NCBI GenBank assembly: GCA_019232645.1
Contig: JAFANO010000357.1
Location: 1 to 9,299, forward strand
Source of the DNA: Planctomycetaceae bacterium
GTDB lineage: Bacteria; Planctomycetota; Planctomycetia; Isosphaerales; Isosphaeraceae
Direction of reading: 5' to 3'
DNA length: 9,299 nucleotides
The position numbers were made by a program, and so were the translations under genes. Of the stretch, positions 1-9,029 are shown piece after piece (position 1 is the stretch's first letter; each line of letters begins with the position of its first letter). The notes under the pieces are model-generated. The model worked only from the letters and a program-made list of their open reading frames with translations, searched no databases and was not told the DNA's origin.

Positions 1-175
1 TGTGGAGTTCGAGCTTGAAGTCGATCCACTCCATCCGATGCCCACAGCCCGGGTGCGGGCAGGCCGGGTCGTCGTAATGGACGTGGGGTGTGGCCATGGC
101 GCGGAGCCCACCTTCGCGGTAGATGCGGTCGAGCCGTTCGACTTCGGAACGGGGTAACGTCGAGGGTTCCGGCAT
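1..175 (-). CDS. Partial small protein of unknown function with a Cys/His cluster (5' part only)
   Basis: This is the first gene downstream of rpoB. Only its first 58 residues are in the window and the frame is still open at the left edge. I do not recognise the family. Reading from the ATG at 175 gives an N-terminus beginning MPEPSTLPRSEVERLDRIYR. It contains a Cys-X4-Cys-X-His cluster (C39, C44, H46, with H41 between) followed by MEWIDFKLELH, which could be half of a zinc-binding site; the other half would lie outside the window. A GGGAG Shine-Dalgarno (182–186) sits 6 nt before the ATG and supports this start. A second in-frame ATG (residue 27, at 97–95) has a purine-rich stretch upstream and cannot be excluded. 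Third codon positions are mostly G/C, as in the neighbours. It is not the N-terminus of RpoC, which would be expected here. Function is unknown. Confidence 0.6.
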   Translation of the reverse strand, partial: MPEPSTLPRSEVERLDRIYREGGLRAMATPHVHYDDPACPHPGCGHRMEWIDFKLELH

Positions 176-197
176 GGCAGGCTCCCGAAGACTTGAC

Positions 198-229
198 TTG
201 AGGGGGGCTCCTCTTGAGGGGTGCTCCTC
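198..229. repeat. Tandem duplication of a 16-nt unit between rpoB and the next gene
   Basis: Two adjacent 16-nt copies, at 198–213 and 214–229, differ at one base. On the minus strand the units read GAGGAGCACCCCTCAA and GAGGAGCCCCCCTCAA. They lie in the 132-nt spacer after rpoB, upstream of the Shine-Dalgarno of the small gene. Each copy contains a GAGGAG that resembles a ribosome binding site but is too far from the start codon to act as one. It is probably a local slippage duplication; a regulatory role is not shown. Confidence 0.7.
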
Positions 230-260
230 CACCGGCCGAGTCACGGCGCGGCGATCCCGG

Positions 261-289
261 CCCCGTTCCTCCGATCCGAAGGGACGGGG
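261..289 (-). terminator. Stem-loop downstream of rpoB, possible terminator or 3'-end structure
   Basis: A 10-bp stem (261–270 with 280–289 on the plus strand, including one T•G pair) closes a 9-nt loop, 18 nt after the rpoB stop. A perfect 12-nt palindrome, GGCCTCGAGGCC (294–305), lies between it and the stop. No T-run follows in the direction of transcription, so it is not a canonical intrinsic terminator. It could be a 3'-end stabilising structure or a weak attenuator before the downstream gene. Confidence 0.35.
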
Positions 290-307
290 CAGGGGCCTCG
301 AGGCCGC

Positions 308-4018
<3,711 letters not shown>

Positions 4019-4260
4019 ATCCTCGCGCTCCTCTAGGGGAGATGGGTGGGCGCGGGCGACCGGCGGGCCGATCGCGCCGCCGACGGTGCCGGGACTCCCG
4101 CGGGGGCCGGCCGGCGGCGGCCTCCGGGCCGGCTCGGGCCCGGGGAGGGGACGGACCTGATGGGGATCATTCTCCCCGTCGCCCGCGCGCCGAGACACCC
4201 CGGGACCCGGCCTTCTGGCCGGTGCCGGGGCGAATCACGCAATCCGAAGGGTGCGACCCG

Positions 4261-4289
4261 CGCCCCGGGCCCGGCTCGAGGCCGGGGCG
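4261..4289 (-). other. GC-only stem-loop in the rpoB leader
   Basis: CGCCCCGG (4261–4268) pairs perfectly with CCGGGGCG (4282–4289) around a 13-nt loop. An alternative smaller hairpin (4270–4275 with 4281–4286) uses part of the loop. It lies about 240 nt upstream of the rpoB start. In such GC-rich DNA some stems are expected by chance, so function is uncertain. Confidence 0.4.
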
Positions 4290-4325
4290 GGCCGCCGTCG
4301 CGGTGAGATGGCCCGCAACGCCCCG

Positions 4326-4350
4326 GGCCGGCCCCGAGAGGGGGCGGGCC
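4326..4350 (-). other. GC-rich stem-loop in the rpoB leader
   Basis: GGCC (4326–4329) and GCCCC (4331–4335) pair with GGGGC (4341–4345) and GGCC (4347–4350), with one G·G mismatch and a 5-nt loop. Together with the hairpins at 4261–4289 and 4377–4415 it forms a run of three structures in the putative rpoB leader. Function is not established. Confidence 0.35.
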
Positions 4351-4376
4351 GACCGGAGCGGGCGAGCCTTCAATCC

Positions 4377-4415
4377 CGCCGAGAGCCCACCCCCTTCAGG
4401 GGTGGGCTCTCGGCG
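4377..4415 (-). terminator. Perfect 17-bp stem-loop upstream of rpoB (attenuator or processing site candidate)
   Basis: CGCCGAGAGCCCACCCC (4377–4393) is fully complementary to 4399–4415, with a 5-nt loop (4394–4398). It is the strongest hairpin in the window. Neither strand has a T-run after it, so it does not fit a simple intrinsic terminator. The stem is long enough for an RNase III-type double-strand cut or to act as an attenuator between rplL and rpoB. Its core closely matches the hairpin just after rplL at 4886–4906. Confidence 0.5.
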
Positions 4416-4458
4416 CGTCGTCTTCGTCTCGAAAACGGTCGACATCCTGGATAGAGAG

Positions 4459-4479
4459 ACATTTTTTTCATAAAAATGT
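4459..4479. repeat. AT-rich inverted repeat, 8-bp arms
   Basis: ACATTTTT (4459–4466) and AAAAATGT (4472–4479) form a perfect inverted repeat around 5 nt. It is the most AT-rich patch in the window and stands out in very GC-rich DNA. It could be an operator, an easily melted DNA segment or a weak hairpin. No -35/-10 pair of good quality could be fitted around it. Confidence 0.55.
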
Positions 4480-4564
4480 GGTGATACCTTGCGGCTCTCG
4501 AGGAGGCATCGGATGGACGAGACTTCGGCGCCGAACCGATGCGCCTTTGGTGCATTGAACCCGA

Positions 4565-4573
4565 ATCATAGCA
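4565..4573 (-). promoter_or_regulatory. Candidate extended -10 promoter for rpoB
   Basis: The minus strand reads TGCTATGAT (4573 to 4565). This is an extended -10 element (TG-N-TATGAT), with five of six bases of the TATAAT consensus. No good -35 is present at the usual spacing, which an extended -10 can tolerate. Transcription from here would give a leader of about 540 nt carrying the four structures between 4261 and 4479. Such short motifs occur by chance; the support is position and the low-AT background. Confidence 0.35.
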
Positions 4574-4861
4574 AGGGCTTGACGCTTCGACGCCGGGAAT
4601 TCGTCACTCCGGAAAGGTCCCGGAAAAGCTGGCGTCTCAACGACCGTAAGACATCGCGGAAAATACTCGACGGTCCCTTGAAAAACTTGATGTTTCCGGT
4701 CGGGTGGGGTAGGCCCTCCCGTCAACCATCGACCGTGCGCAAGTGCCTGCCCTTGGGCGGGATCGCCCTGGTGCTGAGCCAGGGAAGTGGTCGGCCGCGT
4801 GGCCGGGTCGGTCAAGGATCTCGGCGCCAGCCGAGTCGTCGTGCGGACATCACGCAAGTCG

Positions 4862-4882
4862 CTCGGGGTCTCGTCCCCCGAG
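4862..4882 (-). terminator. Second stem-loop downstream of rplL
   Basis: CTCGGGG (4862–4868) pairs perfectly with CCCCGAG (4876–4882) around a 7-nt loop. It comes 3 nt after the first post-rplL hairpin in the direction of transcription. Two hairpins in tandem suggest an attenuation or 3'-end site that lowers transcription from rplL into rpoB. No T-run follows. Confidence 0.4.
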
Positions 4883-4885
4883 AAG

Positions 4886-4906
4886 CCCATCCCCTTCAGG
4901 GGTGGG
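4886..4906 (-). terminator. Stem-loop immediately downstream of rplL, copy of the 4377–4415 core
   Basis: An 8-bp stem with one T•G pair (4886–4893 with 4899–4906) closes a 5-nt CTTCA loop (plus strand), starting 4 nt after the rplL stop. The 21-nt hairpin differs by a single base from 4386–4406 inside the larger stem upstream of rpoB. It may mark the 3' end of the ribosomal-protein transcript. There is no T-run. Confidence 0.45.
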
Positions 4907-4910
4907 AGTG

Positions 4911-5324
4911 TCACTTGATCTTGACCGTGGCCCCGGCCTCTTCCAGCTCCTTCTTGAGCTTCTCGGCGTCCTCCTTGGAGACCCCCGTCTTGATCGCCTT
5001 GGGGGCGGCCTCGACGGCGTCCTTGGCCTCCTTCAGGCCCAGCCCGGTGGCGGCCCGGACGATCTTGATCACGTTGATCTTGTTGGCGCCGAAGGCCTCG
5101 AGCACCACGTCGAACTCGGTCTGCACGACGGCCGCCTCGGCCGGCGCGGCGCCCGGGGCGGCGACGGCCGGCCCGACCGCCGCGGCGGCGGCGGCCGGCC
5201 TGATCCCGTGGACGACCTCCAGGTAGTCGCCCAGCGCCTTGGCCTCGAGCACGGTCAGCTTGACGATCGACTCGCCCAGGGCTTTGATGTGATCGGCGAA
5301 ATTCGCGGTCTCGGCGGTGGCCAT
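4911..5324 (-). CDS. rplL: 50S ribosomal protein L7/L12
   Basis: This is the multi-copy stalk protein that recruits and stimulates the translational GTPases EF-Tu, EF-G, IF2 and RF3. It has 137 residues, somewhat longer than E. coli L7/L12. The N-terminal dimerisation and L10-binding helices span about 8–40. An Ala/Pro/Gly-rich flexible hinge spans about 43–68 and accounts for the extra length. The globular C-terminal domain spans about 69–137 and carries the factor-binding face, with K82, I86, K87, R90 and K101 in the segment that includes GLGLKEAK. An AGGAAAGGA ribosome binding site lies at 5336–5344, about 11 nt before the ATG. It follows rplJ after a 197-nt gap with tandem inverted repeats. 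Because several L12 copies are needed per ribosome, these leader structures may raise its translation or RNA stability; that is inference. Confidence 0.98.
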   Translation of the reverse strand: MATAETANFADHIKALGESIVKLTVLEAKALGDYLEVVHGIRPAAAAAAVGPAVAAPGAAPAEAAVVQTEFDVVLEAFGANKINVIKIVRAATGLGLKEAKDAVEAAPKAIKTGVSKEDAEKLKKELEEAGATVKIK

Positions 5325-5349
5325 GACTCGTCAGGTCCTTTCCTGCAGG

Positions 5350-5401
5350 GGTGCGTCGGACGCACCGTCAAACTCTCGGTTCCCGGTGCGTGCGACGCAC
5401 C
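5350..5401 (-). promoter_or_regulatory. Pair of near-identical inverted repeats in the rplJ–rplL spacer
   Basis: Two 17-nt inverted repeats lie 35 nt apart: GGTGCGTCGGACGCACC at 5350–5366 and GGTGCGTGCGACGCACC at 5385–5401. Each can form a hairpin (6–7 bp with a short loop). Because the arms are the same sequence, an arm of one can also pair with an arm of the other, giving alternative folds. They lie just upstream of the rplL ribosome binding site. This arrangement fits an RNA element that controls rplL translation or an attenuator, or a pair of protein-binding sites in DNA. No known family is recognised. Confidence 0.55.
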
Positions 5402-5521
5402 TTCAGTCTGTGGATCCCAGCGAACGAACACTCAATACCTCGCGCCACCGTCACCCCGGGATGCGCGTCGCGGGCTCCCTCCCGCCACTTCCATGACCAC
5501 GTGCAGGGCGACCGGATCGGA

Positions 5522-6076
5522 TCAGCCCTCGGCGGCCGGGGCGGCGGCGGCCCCGCCCTCCCCCGAAGCCCCCTCGGACATCATCCTGAGCTGGCTCAAG
5601 AGGCCGGCGGCCGGCGCGTTGGCCAGCGCGGCGACCCGCTGCGCGGGGGCCAACGCCAGGCTGATGACCCGACCGATCAGCGCCTCGCGGCTGGGAAGCT
5701 TGGTGATGTCCTCGACCTGCTCGGGGCCGATGACCACCCCGTCGACGGCGCCCCCCTTGATCTCGGGTTGCTTGAGGTTCTTGACCTGGTCGGAGATCTC
5801 CTTGGCCAGTTCGGAGACGCCGTCGCCCCCCCAGGCCGCCACCGACGGGCCTTCCAGGTACTTCGAAAGCCCGTCCATCCCCATCTCGTTGAAGACGCGG
5901 CGGGCCAGCGAGTTCTTCAGCGCCCGGAGCCTGATCGACTTCTTCCGGAGGTCGCGGCGGAGCCGGAACTCGGCGATCGCGTCCAGCCCCTTGAGGTCCA
6001 GGATCAGGACCGACCGGCTCCCGTCCAGGTCGGCCCGGAGCTGGTCCATCATCAATTCTTTGACATATTTGCTCAT
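5522..6076 (-). CDS. rplJ: 50S ribosomal protein L10
   Basis: L10 anchors the L7/L12 dimers to 23S rRNA next to L11, forming the base of the stalk. It has 184 residues; E. coli L10 has 165. The N-terminal rRNA-binding globular domain (about 1–130) begins MSKYVKELMMDQLRADL and includes the family pattern RALKNSLARRVF (51–62). The C-terminal helix (about 131–166, EALIGRVISLALAPAQRVAAL onward) is where L12 dimers bind. A low-complexity Gly/Ala/Glu tail follows from about 168 to the end. The ATG at 6076 has a GAGGAG about 12 nt upstream, rather far but the best option. The gap to rplA is only 37 nt, so a classical L10-binding leader, if present, must overlap the end of rplA. Confidence 0.98.
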   Translation of the reverse strand: MSKYVKELMMDQLRADLDGSRSVLILDLKGLDAIAEFRLRRDLRKKSIRLRALKNSLARRVFNEMGMDGLSKYLEGPSVAAWGGDGVSELAKEISDQVKNLKQPEIKGGAVDGVVIGPEQVEDITKLPSREALIGRVISLALAPAQRVAALANAPAAGLLSQLRMMSEGASGEGGAAAAPAAEG

Positions 6077-6113
6077 GATCGCGTCCGGCTCCTCGCCCGG
6101 GGTCGGTCCTCGG

Positions 6114-6791
6114 TCACGCCACGACCCGGATGCCCGGGCTCATGGTGGCCGAGATGGTGACGGACCGGATGTAAGTCCCCTTGGCGGCGGCCGGCTTGAC
6201 CGACCGGAGGTGATTCAGGAATGTGTTGATGTTTTCCAGCAACTGCGTCTCATCGAAGCTCAGCTTGCCGACCGGGGCGGCGACGTTCCCCCCCTTGTCG
6301 TTGCGGAACTCGATCTTGCCCGCCTTGAACTCGCGGACGGCCGCGGCGATGTCGGTCGTCACCGTCCCGGAGCGGGGCGAGGGCATCAACCCGCGGGGGC
6401 CGAGCAACCGGCCGAGCGGCCCGACGACCCCCATCATGTCGGGCGTGGCCAGCGCGACGTCGAAGTCGAGCGCGCCCCCCTTGATCCTGGTCGCCAGGTC
6501 GTCCCCCCCGACGATGTCGGCCCCCGCCGCGGCCGCCTTCTCGGCGTTGTCCCCCTGCGCGAACACCGCCACCCGGACGCTCTTGCCGATCCCGTGCGGC
6601 AGCGCGACCGAGCCGCGGACGTTCTGGTCGCTCTGGCGGGGGTCGATCCCCAGGTTCGTGGAGACCTCCACCGTCTGGTTGAACTTCGTCGTGTTGAACG
6701 CCTTCAACTGCCGGATCGCCTCGGCCAGCGGGACCGCTCCGACCGGCGCCTTCTCGCGCAACTCGCGATAACGTTTTGAATGATAGGACAA
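6114..6791 (-). CDS. rplA: 50S ribosomal protein L1 (TTG start)
   Basis: L1 binds the mobile stalk of 23S rRNA near the E site and helps release deacylated tRNA; in many bacteria it also represses its own mRNA. It has 225 residues, close to the usual length (E. coli 234). The start is a TTG at 6791–6789. No in-frame ATG or better start exists upstream, AAGGGGAG (6797–6804) lies 5 nt before it, and the product [14 protein letters not shown] matches the normal L1 N-terminus. The conserved blocks [13 protein letters not shown] (65–77) and [20 protein letters not shown] (115–134) are present; the second is the L1 signature region. It is separated from rplK by 201 nt, an unusually wide spacing for this pair, and is followed by rplJ after 37 nt. 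The TTG start may limit L1 synthesis, offset by the strong Shine-Dalgarno. Confidence 0.97.
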   Translation of the reverse strand: MSYHSKRYRELREKAPVGAVPLAEAIRQLKAFNTTKFNQTVEVSTNLGIDPRQSDQNVRGSVALPHGIGKSVRVAVFAQGDNAEKAAAAGADIVGGDDLATRIKGGALDFDVALATPDMMGVVGPLGRLLGPRGLMPSPRSGTVTTDIAAAVREFKAGKIEFRNDKGGNVAAPVGKLSFDETQLLENINTFLNHLRSVKPAAAKGTYIRSVTISATMSPGIRVVA

Positions 6792-6992
6792 GGTCGCTCC
6801 CCTTCCCGGAGGGCTGCCGCCGAATGACCCCGAGGTCGGGTCGGGCCGGCGGCGGGCGGTCGCGCCGGGGCCCCTCGAATATGAGCTCCAATTCCTTGAT
6901 GAGAAAACTAGGTCAACACTCCGCCGAAGCCGGCGGCGGGAGATCCCCCTCGGAGGCCCTCGTCCCGGCCGGTCCGGCGGGGCCCGCCCCGA
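6792..6992 (-). promoter_or_regulatory. rplK–rplA spacer with hairpin and AT-rich patch
   Basis: The spacer contains a perfect 6-bp hairpin, CCGCCG/CGGCGG with a 4-nt loop (6921–6936), followed in the direction of transcription by a TTGACC (6916–6911) and an AT-rich stretch down to 6878. A TTCTCA–16 nt–CATATT pair (6905–6900 and 6883–6878) is a weak promoter candidate. The hairpin followed by AT-rich DNA could also act as an attenuator. None of these is decisive. Confidence 0.25.
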
Positions 6993-7418
6993 TCATCCCT
7001 TGATCTCGATCCCCATGCTCCGCGCGGTCCCCGCGATGATCCGGCAGGCGTGCTCGATGTCGCGGGCGTTGAGGTCGTTGAACTTCGTCTCGGCGATCTT
7101 CTTGACCTGCTCGGCGGTGACGGTGCCGACCTTGGCCTTGTGCGGCTCGGCCGAGCCCGAGGCGATGCCCGCCGTCTGTTTCAGGAGGACCGCGGCGGGG
7201 GGGCTCTTGGTGATGAACTCGAATGACCGGTCCGAGTAGATCGTGATCTCGACGGGGATCGTCGTCCCCTTCATATCCTTGGTCCGCTCGTTGAACTGCA
7301 TCACGAACTGACCGATGTTGACCCCGTGCTGGCCCAGCGCCGGCCCGACCGGAGGCGCGGGGGTCGCCTGACCTCCGGGGCACTGAAGCTTCACCTTCGC
7401 CGTCATCACCTTGGCCAT
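6993..7418 (-). CDS. rplK: 50S ribosomal protein L11
   Basis: L11 binds the GTPase-associated region of 23S rRNA and, with L10/L12, forms the factor-binding centre; it is also needed for ribosome-dependent (p)ppGpp synthesis by RelA. It has 141 residues, the normal length. The N-terminal domain has the Pro-rich thiostrepton-site helix [21 protein letters not shown] (about 18–38). The C-terminal rRNA-binding domain (about 72–141) ends with the signature [18 protein letters not shown]. The ATG at 7418 fits the family start MAKV; the alternative Met at residue 5 is less likely. The Shine-Dalgarno is weak (GTGGGA about 12 nt upstream). It follows nusG after 191 nt, and a -10-like box at 7477–7482 suggests a promoter for rplK onward. 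Confidence 0.98.
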   Translation of the reverse strand: MAKVMTAKVKLQCPGGQATPAPPVGPALGQHGVNIGQFVMQFNERTKDMKGTTIPVEITIYSDRSFEFITKSPPAAVLLKQTAGIASGSAEPHKAKVGTVTAEQVKKIAETKFNDLNARDIEHACRIIAGTARSMGIEIKG

Positions 7419-7476
7419 GGCCGCGCGTATCCCACTTCTTCGACTAGAGGATCGGGAGTTTCGCCTTCACTCTTCC

Positions 7477-7482
7477 ATAATA
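7477..7482 (-). promoter_or_regulatory. Candidate -10 box upstream of rplK
   Basis: TATTAT on the minus strand matches the -10 consensus at five of six positions, in GC-rich surroundings. It is placed to start a transcript about 50 nt upstream of the rplK ATG. No convincing -35 is seen at 16–18 nt. In E. coli rplK-rplA also have their own promoter downstream of nusG, which fits this position. Confidence 0.35.
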
Positions 7483-7585
7483 CAGAGGGGACAGGGTCCG
7501 GGCCGACCACCAAGTCCGAGCGGCCCTGGACTCGCTCGCCCGGGGCGACGCGAGGTCGACCGACCGATCGTGATGCGGCCCCTAC

Positions 7586-7605
7586 CGCCGCAGGGCGGGG
7601 CGGCG
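7586..7605 (-). terminator. Stem-loop immediately downstream of nusG
   Basis: CGCCGC (7586–7591) pairs with GCGGCG (7600–7605) around an 8-nt loop, 4 nt after the nusG stop. No T-run follows. It could separate the secE–nusG transcript from rplK onward, but a short GC stem is weak evidence in this composition. Confidence 0.3.
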
Positions 7606-7609
7606 CCGA

Positions 7610-8422
7610 TCAGATCCGCTCCACCTGCCAGTATTCCAGGTCCACCGGCGTCGGCCGGTTGAAGATGATGAGCATGACCTTGACCAGGCCGCGCTGCTCG
7701 ATGACCTCCTCGACGGTCCCCTCGAAGTTCTCGAACGGGCCGTCCTTGATCTTGACGCGGTCGCCGCGCTCGACGTCGATGCGGACCTTGGGGGGCTGCT
7801 CGGTGGAGGCGGCGACCTGCTGGCCGAGCATCTGGTTGACCTCGGCCTCGGTCATCTTCGTCGGCGTGCCGTGGGCACCCACGAAGTCGCCGACGCCGGG
7901 GGTCTCGCGGACCACGAACCAGGTCCTCTCGTTCAGCTCCATCTCCACCATGATGTAGCCGGGGTAGGTCTTCCGCTCGACCACCCGCTTCTTGTTGCTG
8001 CGGATCTCGGTGATCTTCTCGGTCGGGACCACGATCCGGCCGAAATACTTCTGGAGGCCCTGGATCTTGACCCGGCGCTCGAGGGCGTCGCGGATCGTGT
8101 CCTCGCGCGAGCTCTGGACCTTCAAGACATACCAGACCAGTTGGGGCGGCGGCTCGTCGTCCGGGTTCGGGGTCGTCGGCGCGGCCGCCGCCGAGGGCGC
8201 GGCCACAGGAATGGGAGCGGGCTCCGGCTCGGGTTCCGGCTCCGAGGCGGCGGCCGTCGTCGGCTCCAGACCGCCGAGCCGACCGCCGTCCGGGGCCTGC
8301 TCCTCGATCTCGAGTGAGGCCGCCGGCTCTCCCAAGGTCGGCGAGGCCGGCGGGGCTTCCGGGGAGCCGGACTCGTCGAGGGGAGAGGCCGGTTCGGGGA
8401 TCTCATCGGTCGGGTGACTCAT
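7610..8422 (-). CDS. nusG: Transcription elongation/antitermination factor NusG with long N-terminal extension
   Basis: NusG binds the clamp of RNA polymerase, modulates pausing, and links it to Rho or ribosomal protein S10. The product has 270 residues, against about 180 for typical NusG. The first ~93 residues are a low-complexity acidic, Pro/Ala-rich segment with an EPEPEPEP run (61–68), predicted disordered. The NGN domain follows (about 94–202): QLVWYVLKVQSSRED, then RKTYPGYIMVEM (150–161) and VRETPGVGDFVG (171–182). The C-terminal KOW domain is at about 217–270, with GDRVKIKDGPFENFEGTVEEV. The ATG at 8422 is chosen as the first in-frame ATG; a GTG at 8536 would overlap secE. The Shine-Dalgarno is poor, so the exact start is less certain than the identity. 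It follows secE by 79 nt, the near-universal secE–nusG pairing. Confidence 0.96.
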   Translation of the reverse strand: MSHPTDEIPEPASPLDESGSPEAPPASPTLGEPAASLEIEEQAPDGGRLGGLEPTTAAASEPEPEPEPAPIPVAAPSAAAAPTTPNPDDEPPPQLVWYVLKVQSSREDTIRDALERRVKIQGLQKYFGRIVVPTEKITEIRSNKKRVVERKTYPGYIMVEMELNERTWFVVRETPGVGDFVGAHGTPTKMTEAEVNQMLGQQVAASTEQPPKVRIDVERGDRVKIKDGPFENFEGTVEEVIEQRGLVKVMLIIFNRPTPVDLEYWQVERI

Positions 8423-8501
8423 GCGGCGCCACGCGGGGGAAGGAGGCCAACGACTCGGGAAAAGGATGAGCGAAACCGACGCCGGGGCCGGAGGGCCGGG
8501 C

Positions 8502-9029
8502 TCAACCGGCGTTCGAACCGAACGCCCCTCCGCCACCGAACTTCAAGACGCCGATGATCTGGAGCAGGTTCGACCAGATCCAGTCGACGCCGAACAGGAA
8601 CGTCGCCATCAGGACGACCGTCGTCAGGACGACCGTGGTGGCCCGGTACAGGTCGTCGCGGCTCGTCCACGAGACCTTGTTCATCTCCGCCTCGGTGGCG
8701 ATCAGGAACTCGACGAACGGCGGATACTGGACCACCCGGAAGATCAGCCAGCCGAGGGCCAGGCCGACCCCGACCGGGACACCGAACCGGACCGCGTCGG
8801 CCGAGGTGATCAGGGTCTCGTACAGCCGCCAGAGCCCCAGCGCCACGATGACCCCCAGGCCCAGCGCCGTGTAGATCCGGGCGTGCCGCCCCTGCATCGG
8901 CTTGTAGAGGTCGGCGCGGAACAGGTTCGCCAGAAAGCGACCGACGCGGCGCCGGGATCCTCCGGCCGGCCCCCCTTTCGCGGGCTTCGAAGCCTTCGAC
9001 GCCGGCACATCATCTCTGACCTTGCCCAT
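8502..9029 (-). CDS. secE: Preprotein translocase subunit SecE
   Basis: SecE clamps the two halves of the SecY channel in the cytoplasmic membrane. The protein has 175 residues, longer than the E. coli (127) or single-span Bacillus forms. It starts with a basic, Ser/Gly/Pro-rich cytosolic segment (about 1–50). Two membrane segments are seen at about 51–70 and 83–101. The conserved SecE core follows: an amphipathic helix with PFVEFLIATEAEMNKVSW (104–121), which is the family signature, then a third membrane segment (about 131–160) and a short Gly-rich tail. Three membrane spans is the proteobacterial-like layout. The ATG at 9029 is preferred over a TTG at 9065 because the latter has no Shine-Dalgarno and adds a sequence unlike SecE; ACAGG lies a few bases before the ATG but is weak. 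nusG follows 79 nt later. Confidence 0.95.
   Translation of the reverse strand: MGKVRDDVPASKASKPAKGGPAGGSRRRVGRFLANLFRADLYKPMQGRHARIYTALGLGVIVALGLWRLYETLITSADAVRFGVPVGVGLALGWLIFRVVQYPPFVEFLIATEAEMNKVSWTSRDDLYRATTVVLTTVVLMATFLFGVDWIWSNLLQIIGVLKFGGGGAFGSNAG

Larger units (their letters stand above)
4019..4910 (-). other. Long structured rplL–rpoB intergenic region / rpoB leader
   Basis: This 892-nt stretch holds no convincing gene. Reading frames that cross it (for example minus 4468–4914, whose GTG overlaps the rplL stop) have mixed third codon positions and no recognisable protein. The rpoB-proximal half is very GC-rich and can fold into several hairpins (4261–4289, 4326–4350, 4377–4415). 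The middle holds an AT-rich inverted repeat (4459–4479) and a promoter-like box (4565–4573). The rplL-proximal part holds further hairpins: 4755–4768, 4766–4784 (which shares 4766–4768 with the previous one, so the two exclude each other), 4862–4882 and 4886–4906. In E. coli the shorter rplL–rpoB spacer carries an attenuator and an RNase III site; a comparable role here is inference. Confidence 0.75.

Noticed and set aside
4019..4198. A 60-codon upstream extension of rpoB
   Set aside because: The added residues are Pro/Arg/Gly-rich and unlike RpoB, and the Shine-Dalgarno at 4028–4034 fits the start at 4018.
4468..4914. A minus-strand frame of 148 codons whose GTG start overlaps the rplL stop
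   Set aside because: The overlap looks like translational coupling, but third codon positions are mixed, the frame runs through two hairpins, and the product resembles nothing I know. Conservation in relatives would change this view.
4743..6779. A plus-strand open frame of 678 codons across rplL, rplJ and rplA
   Set aside because: It runs antisense to three certain genes and their spacers, has changing low-complexity composition and no recognisable domain.
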